Positions 19,998 to 30,457 are shown, numbered from the stretch's first letter. The stretch is 64,000 nucleotides of DNA from Raineyella sp044508675 (GCA_044508675.1 JBIQHF010000006.1:1-64000), one strand, 5' to 3'. The notes: generated by a model from the letters alone, not told the origin. Made by a program: numbers and translations.

Positions 19998-20052
19998 GTG
20001 GCCCGGCGGCGGGAACGCCCACTACTGATGTGCCACGCGGTCGCCCGGTGGC

Positions 20053-20388
20053 CTAGATGTCGAGGATCGCCTTGGAGATGAGGAAGTAGACGATCAGGCC
20101 CGTGGCATCCACGAACGTGGAGATGAACGGGTTGGAGAACACCGCGGGGTCGGCGTGCAGGGCCTTGGCGAGCAGTGGCATGGTGCCACCGACCATGGCG
20201 GCCAGCGTGCACACGGCGAGCAACGTCAAGCCGATCACCAAGCCGATGTCCGTGCCGTACAGGAACCCCACGACGAGGAACCCGAGCCCACCCATCACGA
20301 GTCCGAGGGTGAAGCCGGTGGCGGCCTCGCGCGCCATCACCTTGAGTGCGTCGCGGGGGCGTACCTCGCCGAGGGCAAGAGCTCGGGT
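20053..20388 (-). pseudogene. mgtE magnesium transporter remnant (C-terminal part only)
   Basis: About 110 codons matching only the last third of MgtE: RALALGEVRPRDALKVMARE, then three hydrophobic helices including VIGLTLLAVCTLAAMVGG and DPAVFSNPFISTFVDATGLI. A full MgtE is about 450 residues with N and CBS domains, none of which are present upstream. The frame continues back through tRNA-Thr without a plausible start. Homology begins about 45 bases beyond the tRNA 3' end, which suggests the gene was cut by a recombination event at the tRNA. Unlikely to make a functional channel. Confidence 0.8.
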
Positions 20389-20430
20389 GCCCGAGGCTAG
20401 CCCCGCGGCTGTGAGGGTGCGGCGGGGTGG

Positions 20431-20505
20431 TGGAGCTCCCACAGGGAATCGAACCCTGATCTGCTCTTTACAAGAGAGCTGTTCTGGCCGTTGAACTACG
20501 GGAGC
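20431..20505 (-). tRNA. tRNA-Thr (anticodon TGT)
   Basis: Cloverleaf read on the minus strand: 5' GCTCCCG pairs with TGGGAGC (last pair G-T), D-arm GTTCAACGGCCAGAAC, anticodon stem GCTCT/AGAGC with loop CTTGTAA (anticodon TGT), T-arm CAGGGTTCGATTCCCTG, discriminator T, encoded CCA at 20431-20433. It reads ACA codons. Confidence 0.97.
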
Positions 20506-20561
20506 GCAGTGCCTCATTCTGCCGCGGGCAGGGGCAGATGTCGAAAGCCGATCCAGATCGG

Positions 20562-21734
20562 TCAGACCCCGGGAGCGGCGATGAAGGCGGTGCCGTCGCC
20601 CTCGAGGGTGGCGGACTCGTCGGCGGCCACCAGCAGGGCTGCACCCTGGGGCAGGTCGATCCGTCCGGTCCCGGTGGCCAGGCGCAGGGTGCCCTCGGCC
20701 GCCAGCACGATCCGGGCACGCCCGTCCGCCGGCAGCGGCACGGGCGCGGCCGGGGACGTGGTGCGCCACACCCCGAACTCGGGTGCCGGCGTCGGGTAGT
20801 GCCACAGTCCCGGCGCGACCTCCTGCGGCGCCACCAGCGTCGGCGTGCACGGCCGGAAGTCGACCACGCTGGCCAGGCCCTCGACGTCGATGTGCTTGCT
20901 CGTCAACCCGCCGCGCAGCACGTTGTCGGAGGAGGCCATCACCTCGATCCCGGTCCCGTACATGTACGCGTGCATCAGCCCGGCGGGCACGTTGATCGCC
21001 TCGAACCGTCGCAGGGTCTTGCGGTTCATCAGCAGGGCGGCCAGCACACCCGGGTCACCGGGGTACTTCTCGGCGAGCGCCACCGCCGTACGGGCGAACA
21101 GGCCCAGCTGATCCGGGGCTCCGGTGCGGACCTGTGCCGCGGCCACCACCTCGTCGACCAGCGGTCCGTCGGCGCGCAGCAGGAAGCCCAGGCAGGTCTG
21201 CTTGATCGCCTCGGTCGGGTCGACCTCCCGGGCCAGTGGGGCGACCAGCGCATCGAGCGCCTCGACCTGCAGCGCGGCGAACAGGTCGGCCGAGCACCGG
21301 GGGATGCGGAAGCCGTACAGCACCTCGAACGGCCCCAGCGCACAGAGCAGTTCCGGTTTGGGCCAGTCGTCGCGGTACGTACGGGTCGGGGCGTCGCGGG
21401 GGATCCCGGCGGCATCCTCGCGGGCGAAGCCGACCTCGGCGTCGGTGCGGGAGGGGTGGGCCTGCAGCGAGAGCTGTTCGCGGGCGGCGAGGATCTTCAT
21501 CAGGAAGGGCAGGCGCTCCCCGAATCGTTCGCGCGATTCGGAACCGAGCAACTCGGGCTGCTGCCGGATCAATGCGTCCAGGGCCTGCCCGTCGGCGAGC
21601 GAGGGCGACAGTGGGTGGGCCCCCAGCCAGTACTCCGCCTGCGGCGACCCGTCCGGGGACGTCCCGAGGATGTGGGGGATCTCGGTGCGTGATCCCCATG
21701 CATAGTGCTTGACCACCCCGGTCAGCTCTCTCAT
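20562..21734 (-). CDS. manA: Mannose-6-phosphate isomerase, class I
   Basis: 390 aa. Interconverts fructose-6-P and mannose-6-P for mannose use and GDP-mannose synthesis. The type I PMI zinc site is visible: QLSLQAHPS, WPKPELLCAL, and the signature block YGTGIEVMASSDNVLRGGLT followed by SKHID. A C-terminal cupin region completes the protein. The ATG follows AGGGGGCGGGACC. It ends 56 bases before tRNA-Thr on the same strand. Confidence 0.96.
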   Translation of the reverse strand: MRELTGVVKHYAWGSRTEIPHILGTSPDGSPQAEYWLGAHPLSPSLADGQALDALIRQQPELLGSESRERFGERLPFLMKILAAREQLSLQAHPSRTDAEVGFAREDAAGIPRDAPTRTYRDDWPKPELLCALGPFEVLYGFRIPRCSADLFAALQVEALDALVAPLAREVDPTEAIKQTCLGFLLRADGPLVDEVVAAAQVRTGAPDQLGLFARTAVALAEKYPGDPGVLAALLMNRKTLRRFEAINVPAGLMHAYMYGTGIEVMASSDNVLRGGLTSKHIDVEGLASVVDFRPCTPTLVAPQEVAPGLWHYPTPAPEFGVWRTTSPAAPVPLPADGRARIVLAAEGTLRLATGTGRIDLPQGAALLVAADESATLEGDGTAFIAAPGV

Positions 21735-21870
21735 GGGTCCCGCCCCCTGTCATCTTGTCCGGGCGTGCTTGTCTGTCGTGGCACGAGTGCAGGTTCGGCC
21801 GAGTCTAGTCGGGGCGGTGGCGACCTCCACAATCCATTGCCGAGAGGCGGAACCTGTCAGGGTGGCCGAC

Positions 21871-21876
21871 TAAAAT
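21871..21876 (+). promoter_or_regulatory. Putative leaderless -10 (TAAAAT) for DUF3263 gene
   Basis: TAAAAT, 6 bases, then ATG 21883. Confidence 0.5.
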
Positions 21877-21882
21877 GCGCCC

Positions 21883-22182
21883 ATGACCGTATCCGCCCAG
21901 CCCACGCCGCCCACGCCCGATCGCGCCGGAGCCGTGGGCCTGGACGAGCACGACGCCCGCCTGCTCGACTTCGAGCGCGCCTGGTGGAAGTACGCCACCA
22001 GCAAGGAGGAGGGCATCCGGGAGCAGTTCGGCATCTCGACCACCCGGTACTACCAGGCGATCAACGCCCTGCTGGACCAGCCGGCGGCGATGGCGTACGA
22101 CGCGCTGCTGGTCAAGCGGCTGCGCCGCGAGCGGGACCGCCGCCAGCGTGAGCGCTCCGCCCGCCGGCTACAGGAGCGCTGA
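21883..22182 (+). CDS. DUF3263 protein
   Basis: 99 aa. The core LLDFERAWWKYATSKEEGIREQ followed by FGISTTRYYQAINALLDQP is the DUF3263 pattern, a helix-turn-helix-like fold common in actinobacteria, with a basic tail KRLRRERDRRQRERSARRL suited to nucleic acid binding. No characterised function. No ribosome-binding site; TAAAAT lies 6 bases upstream of the ATG. Confidence 0.88.
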   Translation: MTVSAQPTPPTPDRAGAVGLDEHDARLLDFERAWWKYATSKEEGIREQFGISTTRYYQAINALLDQPAAMAYDALLVKRLRRERDRRQRERSARRLQER

Positions 22183-22201
22183 GCGGGGCTGCTCGGCCCG
22201 C

Positions 22202-22633
22202 TCACCGGGGGCGGTAACCGCCGGAGACCAGGCCGGCGCGGACCTCGAAGACATTGGCGTACGCCGGGTGCCCGGTACGCAGCCAGGACCAGGCCAGCGC
22301 GGCCACGTACGCGGGCAGGAACGGCAGCCCCAGGCAGGCGAACCACTGCCAGCTGTGCCGTTCCTCGTGCCCGAGCAGCGCGGGGCGTGAGGTGGCCAGG
22401 TCGACGAACCGGCCCGGGGTGACCAGGACCGAGCCGACGGTGAAGGCGCCGGCGATCGGGAAGCGGAGCCGGTAGCCCTCGGCCAGCCAGAGACCGCGCG
22501 GGCCACGTCGGGGGCGACAGCCGCCCAGTGTCGCCACGGCCAGCCCCAAGGGTGTCGACAGGTTGACCCAGTTGCCCAGGGTGCGGATCCGGGTCGCGGC
22601 GGTGTGGCCGCCGGGTCGCAGGGAGACGTCCAT
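22202..22633 (-). CDS. Membrane-associated protein with HExxH motif
   Basis: 143 aa from ATG 22633 (CAGACT 6 bases upstream). A GFxVGS-like beta region (YRLRFPIAGAFTVGSVLVTPG) is followed by LGHEERHSWQWFACLGLPF, where HEERH fits the HExxH zinc-metallopeptidase motif, then a hydrophobic stretch LPFLPAYVAALAWSW. I do not recognise a named family; similar small proteins annotated as hypothetical carry a conserved GHExRH near a transmembrane helix. Peptidase activity is an inference from five residues. The ends converge with the DUF3263 gene (19 bases). Confidence 0.65.
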   Translation of the reverse strand: MDVSLRPGGHTAATRIRTLGNWVNLSTPLGLAVATLGGCRPRRGPRGLWLAEGYRLRFPIAGAFTVGSVLVTPGRFVDLATSRPALLGHEERHSWQWFACLGLPFLPAYVAALAWSWLRTGHPAYANVFEVRAGLVSGGYRPR

Positions 22634-22689
22634 ACCCCCAGTCTGGTCCTCGGGCCAGGGCGCGGTCACACCATTGCCGGCGGGAGGTG

Positions 22690-22716
22690 TTTGCACTCTC
22701 ATGGGGTGAGTGCTAA
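22690..22716 (+). promoter_or_regulatory. CIRCE operator 1 upstream of groL
   Basis: TTTGCACTC, 9 bases, GAGTGCTAA: one mismatch to the HrcA-binding CIRCE consensus (TTAGCACTC-N9-GAGTGCTAA). TTGCAC at 22691-22696 and TAACAA at 22714-22719 (17-base spacer) could be the -35 and -10 of the groL promoter, so HrcA binding would block RNA polymerase directly. Confidence 0.9.
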
Positions 22717-22724
22717 CAATTGCT

Positions 22725-22751
22725 TTGGCACTCCCGTCGGGCGAGTGCTAC
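22725..22751 (+). promoter_or_regulatory. CIRCE operator 2 upstream of groL
   Basis: TTGGCACTC, 9 bases, GAGTGCTAC; a second CIRCE-like inverted repeat 35 bases after the first. Tandem CIRCE elements imply tight HrcA repression. Confidence 0.85.
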
Positions 22752-22875
22752 GTACGTGGGACTGGTGAGGCCCCTCCCGGGGTCGTCCGTCGCGGGCATC
22801 GGTCGCATGCGCACCCAGACACTACAGACAGCAACGGGGCCCCACGGCCCGGTTTGCGGGAGGACTCCCGGACAC

Positions 22876-24498
<1,623 letters not shown>

Positions 24499-24533
24499 GC
24501 CGATGACCCGTCGCTGATCCGACGAGCACACCA

Positions 24534-24562
24534 GGAGGGCGGTCCCATCGGGGCCGCCCTCC
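24534..24562 (+). terminator. groL terminator
   Basis: 13-bp stem GGAGGGCGGTCCC / GGGGCCGCCCTCC (one G-T pair) with a 3-base loop, then TTGCCGTT. Confidence 0.85.
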
Positions 24563-24587
24563 TTGCCGTTCCGCGAACCGGGGTGGG

Positions 24588-24593
24588 CACAAT
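24588..24593 (+). promoter_or_regulatory. Putative leaderless -10 (CACAAT) for the dipeptidase
   Basis: CACAAT, 6 bases, ATG 24600. Weaker match than the TANNNT examples but the same spacing. Confidence 0.35.
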
Positions 24594-24599
24594 GGACCC

Positions 24600-25751
24600 A
24601 TGGACCTGATCCCAGTCGCCGATGGACACAACGACCTTGCCTGGGCCCTCCGGGAGCACGGGTACGACCTGCTGAACCACGAGCTCGACCGGAACCGCCC
24701 GGAGTTCGACACCGACATCCCCAGGCTCCGGGCCGGGGGCGTGCGGGCACAGTTCTGGTCGGTGTTCGTCCCCGGCACGTTGGCCGGCGACCTAGCGGTG
24801 GCCGCGACCCTGGAGCAGGTCGATGCGGTGAACGCGTTCATCGAGCGCTACCCCGACCACTTCCTGCGCGTCACCTCGGCCGACGAGTTCGACCGGGCCA
24901 TCACCGCCGGGCCCGACGCCCCGATCGCCTCGCTGATGGGCGCCGAGGGCGGCCACTCGATCGCGAACTCGCTCGGCGTGCTGCGTACGCTGCACCGCCT
25001 GGGGGTGCGCTACCTGACGCTGACCCACAAGGAGAACACCGACTGGGCGGACTCGGCGACCGACGAGCCGGTCCACCACGGGTTGACGGCGTTCGGCACC
25101 GAGGTGATCCGGGAGATGAACCGGCTCGGCATGATGGTCGACCTGTCACACACCTCGGTCGACACCATGGCCGATGCGTTGGCGGTGTCGACCGCGCCGG
25201 TGATCTTCTCGCACTCCTCGGCCCGCGCGGTGTGCCCGCACCCGCGCAACGTGCCCGACGACATCCTCGCCGACATGGCCGCCCACGGCGGCCTATGCAT
25301 GGTCACCTTCGTGGCACCCTTCGTCTCCGAACCGGCGTACGAGTGGCGTGCCCGGGCCGAGGAGCAGGCGCGGCACGAGGGGATCGACGTCCACGACCTC
25401 GACCAGATGGGCGCCTTCTACGAGACCTACCCGCTGGAGATGCCGCCGGCGACGATCGACCAGGTGGTGGAGCACTTCGAGCACCTGCGCGAGGTCGTCG
25501 GGGTCGACCACATCGGGGTCGGCGGGGACTTCGACGGGACCACATGGCTGCCGGAGGGACTGGAGGACGTGGCCGGCTACCCCCGCCTGTGGGAGGCACT
25601 CGCGGCGCGCGGCTGGAGCCGGGAGGACCTGGAGAAGGTGGGCTGGCGCAACATGTCGCGGGTCCTGCACGCGGTGGAGCACCGGGCCGCCACCCTGCAG
25701 GCCACCGAGCGGGTGCCGGCCGACGAGTCGGCCTCCATGCGCCCGGCCTGA
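24600..25751 (+). CDS. Membrane dipeptidase (peptidase family M19)
   Basis: 383 aa binuclear zinc dipeptidase related to renal dipeptidase. Metal and active-site segments: VADGHNDLAW, MGAEGGHSI, MMVDLSHTS, VIFSHSSAR and VGGDFDGTTW. The family hydrolyses dipeptides including D-amino acid containing ones. No signal peptide, so probably cytoplasmic. First gene of a likely dipeptidase-cutC-paiB run (12-base gap to the next gene). Confidence 0.94.
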   Translation: MDLIPVADGHNDLAWALREHGYDLLNHELDRNRPEFDTDIPRLRAGGVRAQFWSVFVPGTLAGDLAVAATLEQVDAVNAFIERYPDHFLRVTSADEFDRAITAGPDAPIASLMGAEGGHSIANSLGVLRTLHRLGVRYLTLTHKENTDWADSATDEPVHHGLTAFGTEVIREMNRLGMMVDLSHTSVDTMADALAVSTAPVIFSHSSARAVCPHPRNVPDDILADMAAHGGLCMVTFVAPFVSEPAYEWRARAEEQARHEGIDVHDLDQMGAFYETYPLEMPPATIDQVVEHFEHLREVVGVDHIGVGGDFDGTTWLPEGLEDVAGYPRLWEALAARGWSREDLEKVGWRNMSRVLHAVEHRAATLQATERVPADESASMRPA

Positions 25752-25763
25752 ACGGACCCTCCG

Positions 25764-26486
25764 ATGGCAAGCGTCCTGGAGGTGCTGTGCGGGCATGCCG
25801 ATGATGCCCGGCGCGCCGAGGAGGGCGGCGCCGACCGGATCCACCTGGTCGCCGACCCGCGCACCGGGCAGATGTGCCCGACCCCGGACCAGGTGGCCGC
25901 GACCTGCGCCGCCACCGGTCTGCCGGTGCGGGTGACCCTGCGGCTGCGCGACGGCTGGAGCACCGACGGCGGCGAGGTGACCCGGCTGCGCGGTCTGGCA
26001 GCGGACTACCTGGACAGCGGGGCCGAGGGCATGGTGATGGGGTTTCTCGACCCGTGGTCGGCGGTCGACCAGGACGTGTGCGCGACGATCGCCGGCGGAG
26101 CGCAGTGGCCGTGGACCTTCGACCGGGCGCTGGACTACTGCCTCGACTTCGACCACGCCTGGATCGCGCTGCGCCGACTGCCGGGCCTGGACCAGGTTCT
26201 GAGCGCCGGCTCGGCCCGCGGCGTCGAGCACGGCCTGGACGAGCTGGTCGACCGGGCCCGCGGGGACCGGTGGGCGGCCGGGAAGCTGGTGGCGGGCGGT
26301 GGCCTGCAGCCCGGGCACGTGCCGTGGCTGCACCGGGCCGGGGTCCGGGCGTACCACCTGGATGCCCAGGCCCGACCGCTCGGCTCGTACAAGGCCTGGG
26401 TCGATGCCGACCTGGTGCACAGCTGGCGCACCCTCCTCGACCACGAGGACCGCCAGGCGGCCACCCGCGACCGGGCCGGGGGATGA
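25764..26486 (+). CDS. CutC family protein
   Basis: 240 aa TIM-barrel-like protein. The N-terminus VLEVLCGHADDARRAEEGGA followed by DRIHLVAD matches CutC, with AGGGLQPGHVPWL and VRAYHLDA near the end. CutC was linked to copper homeostasis, though a catalytic role is debated. The usual ELC after DRI is HLV here, so this is a divergent member. Its stop overlaps the next start (ATGA). Confidence 0.8.
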   Translation: MASVLEVLCGHADDARRAEEGGADRIHLVADPRTGQMCPTPDQVAATCAATGLPVRVTLRLRDGWSTDGGEVTRLRGLAADYLDSGAEGMVMGFLDPWSAVDQDVCATIAGGAQWPWTFDRALDYCLDFDHAWIALRRLPGLDQVLSAGSARGVEHGLDELVDRARGDRWAAGKLVAGGGLQPGHVPWLHRAGVRAYHLDAQARPLGSYKAWVDADLVHSWRTLLDHEDRQAATRDRAGG

Positions 26487-27196
26487 TGGTCGACATGTAT
26501 GTTCCGCAGCACTTCGCGATGTCGGACCAGGAGATCCGTCGGCTCTTGGCCGCCACCGACGTCGTCGACCTGGTCACCTCCCATGCCGAGGGCCTGCAGG
26601 CCACCTACCTGCCGGTCGTGTACGACCCCACCTACGAGGATGGCCACGGATCGGCGCCGTACGGTCGGCTGGTCGCACATGCCCAGCGCAACAACCCGCA
26701 GGTCAGACTGCCCATCACCGGGCCGGCACTGGTCATCGTGCACGGCACCGACCACTACGTGTCACCGGCGGTGCTGCCCTCGACCTCCGAGCACGGCCGG
26801 GTCGTGCCGACCTGGGACTACACCACTGTCCACCTGCGAGGGACCGTACGGATCCACGACGACCTCCAGTGGTGCCGCGGGGCCGTCACGCGGCTCACCG
26901 GTCGCCACGAGCCGGCCGGGGACTGGACGATCACCGACCCGCCGGGTGACTACGTCGATCGCATGCTGCGGGCGGTCGTCGGGATCGAGTTCCTGGTCAC
27001 GGGGTGGGAGGGCAAGGCCAAGATGTCGCAGAACCGGACGCCGGCCGACCTGGAGGCCCTGGTGGCGCAACGGCGGGCGGTCGGCGACGAGGAGGGGGCC
27101 GACTACCTCGAGCGGGTCAGCCTGCCCGCGGCCCGGAGCCGGGCCGACCTGCTCCGGGATGTCCGGACCCGGCGCCAGCCTGTCCCGGACGTCTAG
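26483..27196 (+). CDS. PaiB-type FMN-binding protein
   Basis: 237 aa from ATG 26483 (overlapping the cutC stop) or 233 aa from ATG 26495, where the family's MYVPxHF begins. Further PaiB features are GRLVAHAQRNNPQ, VIVHGTDHYVSP, and GIEFLVTGWEGKAKMSQNR. The fold is an FMN-binding split barrel as in pyridoxamine-phosphate oxidases. PaiB in Bacillus is described as a negative regulator of sporulation and protease genes; here the role is unknown. Confidence 0.9.
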   Translation: MMVDMYVPQHFAMSDQEIRRLLAATDVVDLVTSHAEGLQATYLPVVYDPTYEDGHGSAPYGRLVAHAQRNNPQVRLPITGPALVIVHGTDHYVSPAVLPSTSEHGRVVPTWDYTTVHLRGTVRIHDDLQWCRGAVTRLTGRHEPAGDWTITDPPGDYVDRMLRAVVGIEFLVTGWEGKAKMSQNRTPADLEALVAQRRAVGDEEGADYLERVSLPAARSRADLLRDVRTRRQPVPDV

Positions 27197-27199
27197 GCT
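27194..27199 (+). promoter_or_regulatory. Putative leaderless -10 (TAGGCT) for the NUDIX gene
   Basis: TAGGCT overlaps the paiB stop codon and lies 6 bases before GTG 27206. Confidence 0.5.
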
Positions 27200-27205
27200 G
27201 GGCCC

Positions 27206-27805
27206 GTGAGCTCAGCACACCAACCGCACTTCCGCGAGCGGACCGGCATCGCCGTCGACCCGGCCCAGCGGCCCTGGCGGCGGCGGCAGGCCTCCCGGGT
27301 GGTCATCGTCAGCCCGGGGGAGCGGGAACCGCAGGTGCTGCTGATGCTGGACTCCGATCCGGGCCTGCCCGGCGCGCGCTGGTGGGTGACCCCCGGCGGC
27401 GGCATCGACGGCGGCGAGACCCCCGCCCAGGCGGCGCTGCGCGAGGTCCGCGAGGAGACCGGCCACCTCGCCGACCCCGAGGCACTGCTCGGGCCGGTCG
27501 CGCACCGCGTCGTACGGCACGGCTACTCCGACCAGGTGCTGGAGCAGGAGGAGTGGTTCTTCGTGCTCGCCGCGCCCCCGTTCACGGTGTCGACCGACGG
27601 GCACACCCTCGACGAGCAGCTCACCCTGCTCGGCGCCCGCTGGTGGCCGCTGGGCGAGATTGCCCGCACCGACGAGTGGATCTGGCCGTCCGACCTGCTC
27701 GAGCTGGTCGCCCTCGGCGACGAGCCACACTCCTGGCCCCGCGAACTCGGGCTGGTGGTCGAGGAGTCCACCGTCCCGGTCGACGCCGGCGCGCTCGGCC
27801 CCTAG
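27206..27805 (+). CDS. NUDIX hydrolase
   Basis: 199 aa. The complete Nudix box lies at about 65-87 (GGIDGGETPAQAALREVREE then TG), giving the metal-binding REVREE. The preceding PxxxWWVTPGG is usual for the superfamily, and an EEWFFVLAAP strand follows. It hydrolyses nucleoside-diphosphate-linked compounds, specificity unknown. GTG start supported by TAGGCT at the leaderless distance. Confidence 0.92.
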   Translation: MSSAHQPHFRERTGIAVDPAQRPWRRRQASRVVIVSPGEREPQVLLMLDSDPGLPGARWWVTPGGGIDGGETPAQAALREVREETGHLADPEALLGPVAHRVVRHGYSDQVLEQEEWFFVLAAPPFTVSTDGHTLDEQLTLLGARWWPLGEIARTDEWIWPSDLLELVALGDEPHSWPRELGLVVEESTVPVDAGALGP

Positions 27806-27914
27806 GCCAGGCCCCTCGAGCGGGAGCGCGCAAAGCCCGGCAACAGTGTTCTTCCCGGGCTTCCCCGTCGCTATGGTCGGCCCAGAAGTGCACGTCCGAT
27901 CGAGGAGACACACC

Positions 27915-30362
27915 ATGCACGAGGGACATTCGTGGCCGACTGGCTCCGTCACCCCACTCGGCGACGAGGAGGCCGCGCTCATCGATGCGTGGTGGCGCGC
28001 CGCCAACTACCTGTCGGTGGGACAGATCTACCTGCTGGACAATCCGCTGCTCCGCGACGAGCTGAGCCCTGACCACGTCAAGCCGCGCCTGTTGGGGCAC
28101 TGGGGCACCACCCCCGGCCTGACCTTCCTCTACGCCCACTTCAACCGCGCGATCAAGCAGCGCGGCCTCAACGCGCTCTACCTCACCGGCCCCGGCCACG
28201 GCGGCCCCGGCCTGGTGGCCAGCACCTACCTCGAGGGCACCTACACCGAGACCTACCCGAACGTCACCCAGGACGAGGAGGGCCTGCAGCGGCTGTTCAA
28301 GCAGTTCTCCTTCCCCGGCGGCATTCCCTCGCACGTGGCCCCCGAGACCCCCGGCTCGATCCACGAGGGCGGCGAGCTTGGGTACGCGCTCTCGCACGCC
28401 TACGGCGCGGTGTTCGACAACCCCGACCAGATCGCGTTCACCGTCGTCGGTGACGGCGAGGCCGAGACCGGCCCGTTGGCCACCTCGTGGCACTCCAACA
28501 AGTTCCTGAACCACCAGACCGACGGCGTGGTACTGCCGGTGCTGCACCTCAACGGCTACAAGATCGCCAACCCGACGGTGCTGGCCCGGATCCCGGAGGA
28601 GGAGCTGGCCGAGCTGATGCGCGGCTACGGTCACACCCCGCTGTTCTTCACCGGCGGCTTCGACGACGAGGACCCGATCGAGGTCCACAAGCGCTTCGCC
28701 GCGGTCCTGGACCAGGCCCTGGACATGGTCGCCGAGTTCAAGGCGCTGCCGGCGGATGCCCCGCGTCCGGCCTGGCCGATGATCGTCTTCCGTACGCCCA
28801 AGGGCTGGACCGGCCCCAAGGAGATCGACGGCAAGCGCACCGAGGACTCCTGGCGCGCCCACCAGGTGCCGCTGGCGAACGCCCGCGACACCGAGGAACA
28901 CCTCGCCGAGCTGGAGGCCTGGCTGAAGTCGTACCGGCCCGAGGAGCTGTTCACCGAGGAGGGTGCCCTCAAGCCGGAGATCGCCGCGATCGCCCCTACC
29001 GGGAACCTGCGGATGTCGGCCAACCCGATCACCAACGGTGGCCTGGTGCTGCGGGACCTCAAGCTGCCCGACTTCCGTGACTACGCCGTCGACGTCACCA
29101 CCCCGGGAGCCATCTCCACCGAGGCCACCCGCCGCCTCGGCACCTGGTTCCGTGACGTGATCGCCAAGAACCCGGACAACTTCCGCATCTTCGGCCCGGA
29201 CGAGACCGCCTCCAACCGGCTGCAGGACGTGTACGAGGTCACCGACAAGCAGTGGAACGCGGAGTACCTGGAGACCGACACCGACGACCACCTGGCCCGC
29301 GCCGGACGCGTGATGGAAATGTTGTCCGAGCACCAGTGCGAGGGCTGGCTGGAGGGCTACCTGCTCACCGGCCGACACGGCATGATGAGCTCCTACGAGG
29401 CGTTCATCCACATCGTCGACTCGATGTTCAACCAGCACGCCAAGTGGCTGAAGGTCACCAACCAGATCAGCTGGCGCCGGCCGATCGCCTCGCTCAACTA
29501 CCTACTGTCCTCGCACGTGTGGCGCCAGGACCACAACGGCTTCTCGCACCAGGACCCGGGCTTCATCGACCACGTGGTCAACAAGAAGGCCGAGGTGATC
29601 CGGGTCTACCTGCCCGCCGACACCAACACGCTGCTGGCGATCTGGGACAACGTGCTGCGCTCCCGCCAACTGGTCAACGTGGTGGTCGCCGGCAAGCAGC
29701 CCAACCCGAACTGGCTGTCGATGGACGATGCGGTCAAGCACGTCACCCGCGGCATCGGCATCTGGGAGTGGGCCGGCACCGAGGAGGAGGGCCAGGACCC
29801 CGACGTGGTGCTGGGCTGCGCCGGTGACATCCCGACCATCGAGACCCTGGCCGCCGCCAAGATCCTGCGCGAGCGGGTCCCCGACCTGAGGCTCCGGGTC
29901 GTCAACGTGGTCGACCTGATGCGCCTGCAGGACGAGAAGGAGCACCCGCACGGCCTGTCCATGCGTGAATTCGACAATTATTTCACTACTGACAAGCCGG
30001 TGCTCTTCGCCTACCATGGCTATCCGTGGCTGATCCACAGGCTCGTCTACCGACACGATGCCGGGAGCCAGTTCCACGTCCGCGGGTTCAAGGAAGAGGG
30101 CACCACCACCACGCCCTTTGACATGCTCATGCGCAACGACCTCGACCGCTACCACCTGGTGATGGATGTGATCGATCGAGTTCCTGCGCTTGGCAGCCGC
30201 TATGCGAACCTCCGACAGGAGATGCTGGACAAGCGCACCGAGGCGCGGGCGTACGCGTACGCCCACGGTGAGGACCTACCCGAGGTCCAGAACTGGACCT
30301 GGGCGGGTGTCGTGGGCGACCAGGCCGACGCAACCGTGGCCACTGGTGGCGACAACGAGTAA
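27915..30362 (+). CDS. xfp: Xylulose-5-phosphate/fructose-6-phosphate phosphoketolase
   Basis: 815 aa TPP enzyme that cleaves xylulose-5-P or fructose-6-P with phosphate to acetyl phosphate plus glyceraldehyde-3-P or erythrose-4-P. TGPGHGGPG is at 91-99 and the TPP-binding GDGEAETGP at 179-187; the three domains of the family are complete. ATG 27915 follows GAGGAGA. A promoter TTCTTC-17-TATGGT (27849-27877) fits. Adjacent pta and ackA use its acetyl phosphate. Confidence 0.97.
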   Translation: MHEGHSWPTGSVTPLGDEEAALIDAWWRAANYLSVGQIYLLDNPLLRDELSPDHVKPRLLGHWGTTPGLTFLYAHFNRAIKQRGLNALYLTGPGHGGPGLVASTYLEGTYTETYPNVTQDEEGLQRLFKQFSFPGGIPSHVAPETPGSIHEGGELGYALSHAYGAVFDNPDQIAFTVVGDGEAETGPLATSWHSNKFLNHQTDGVVLPVLHLNGYKIANPTVLARIPEEELAELMRGYGHTPLFFTGGFDDEDPIEVHKRFAAVLDQALDMVAEFKALPADAPRPAWPMIVFRTPKGWTGPKEIDGKRTEDSWRAHQVPLANARDTEEHLAELEAWLKSYRPEELFTEEGALKPEIAAIAPTGNLRMSANPITNGGLVLRDLKLPDFRDYAVDVTTPGAISTEATRRLGTWFRDVIAKNPDNFRIFGPDETASNRLQDVYEVTDKQWNAEYLETDTDDHLARAGRVMEMLSEHQCEGWLEGYLLTGRHGMMSSYEAFIHIVDSMFNQHAKWLKVTNQISWRRPIASLNYLLSSHVWRQDHNGFSHQDPGFIDHVVNKKAEVIRVYLPADTNTLLAIWDNVLRSRQLVNVVVAGKQPNPNWLSMDDAVKHVTRGIGIWEWAGTEEEGQDPDVVLGCAGDIPTIETLAAAKILRERVPDLRLRVVNVVDLMRLQDEKEHPHGLSMREFDNYFTTDKPVLFAYHGYPWLIHRLVYRHDAGSQFHVRGFKEEGTTTTPFDMLMRNDLDRYHLVMDVIDRVPALGSRYANLRQEMLDKRTEARAYAYAHGEDLPEVQNWTWAGVVGDQADATVATGGDNE

Positions 30363-30457
30363 CTGACCAACGGTGGTCCTCCCACCGGCGGTGGGGGAAG
30401 GGGCACGGGCCTCCTCCCTCCACCGGGTCAGCCGGTCGAGAAAAAGGGGATCCTGCA

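Noticed and set aside
20386..20850. Upstream extension of the mgtE remnant frame through tRNA-Thr and into manA
   Set aside because: Runs through a tRNA and antisense-type coding frame; composition unlike a protein, so the remnant has no credible start.
25874..26482. Long upstream extension of the paiB frame
   Set aside because: Lies entirely in another frame of cutC; PaiB homology starts at 26483-26495.
27834..27864. AAGCCCGG...CCGGGCTT hairpin after the NUDIX gene as a strong terminator
   Set aside because: 8-bp arms with a long loop that overlap the putative xfp promoter; too weak to list as a terminator.
30372..30400. Inverted repeat between xfp and pta as a full terminator
   Set aside because: Only a 6-bp CCCACC/GGTGGG stem without a T-tract; more likely minor attenuation within an operon.
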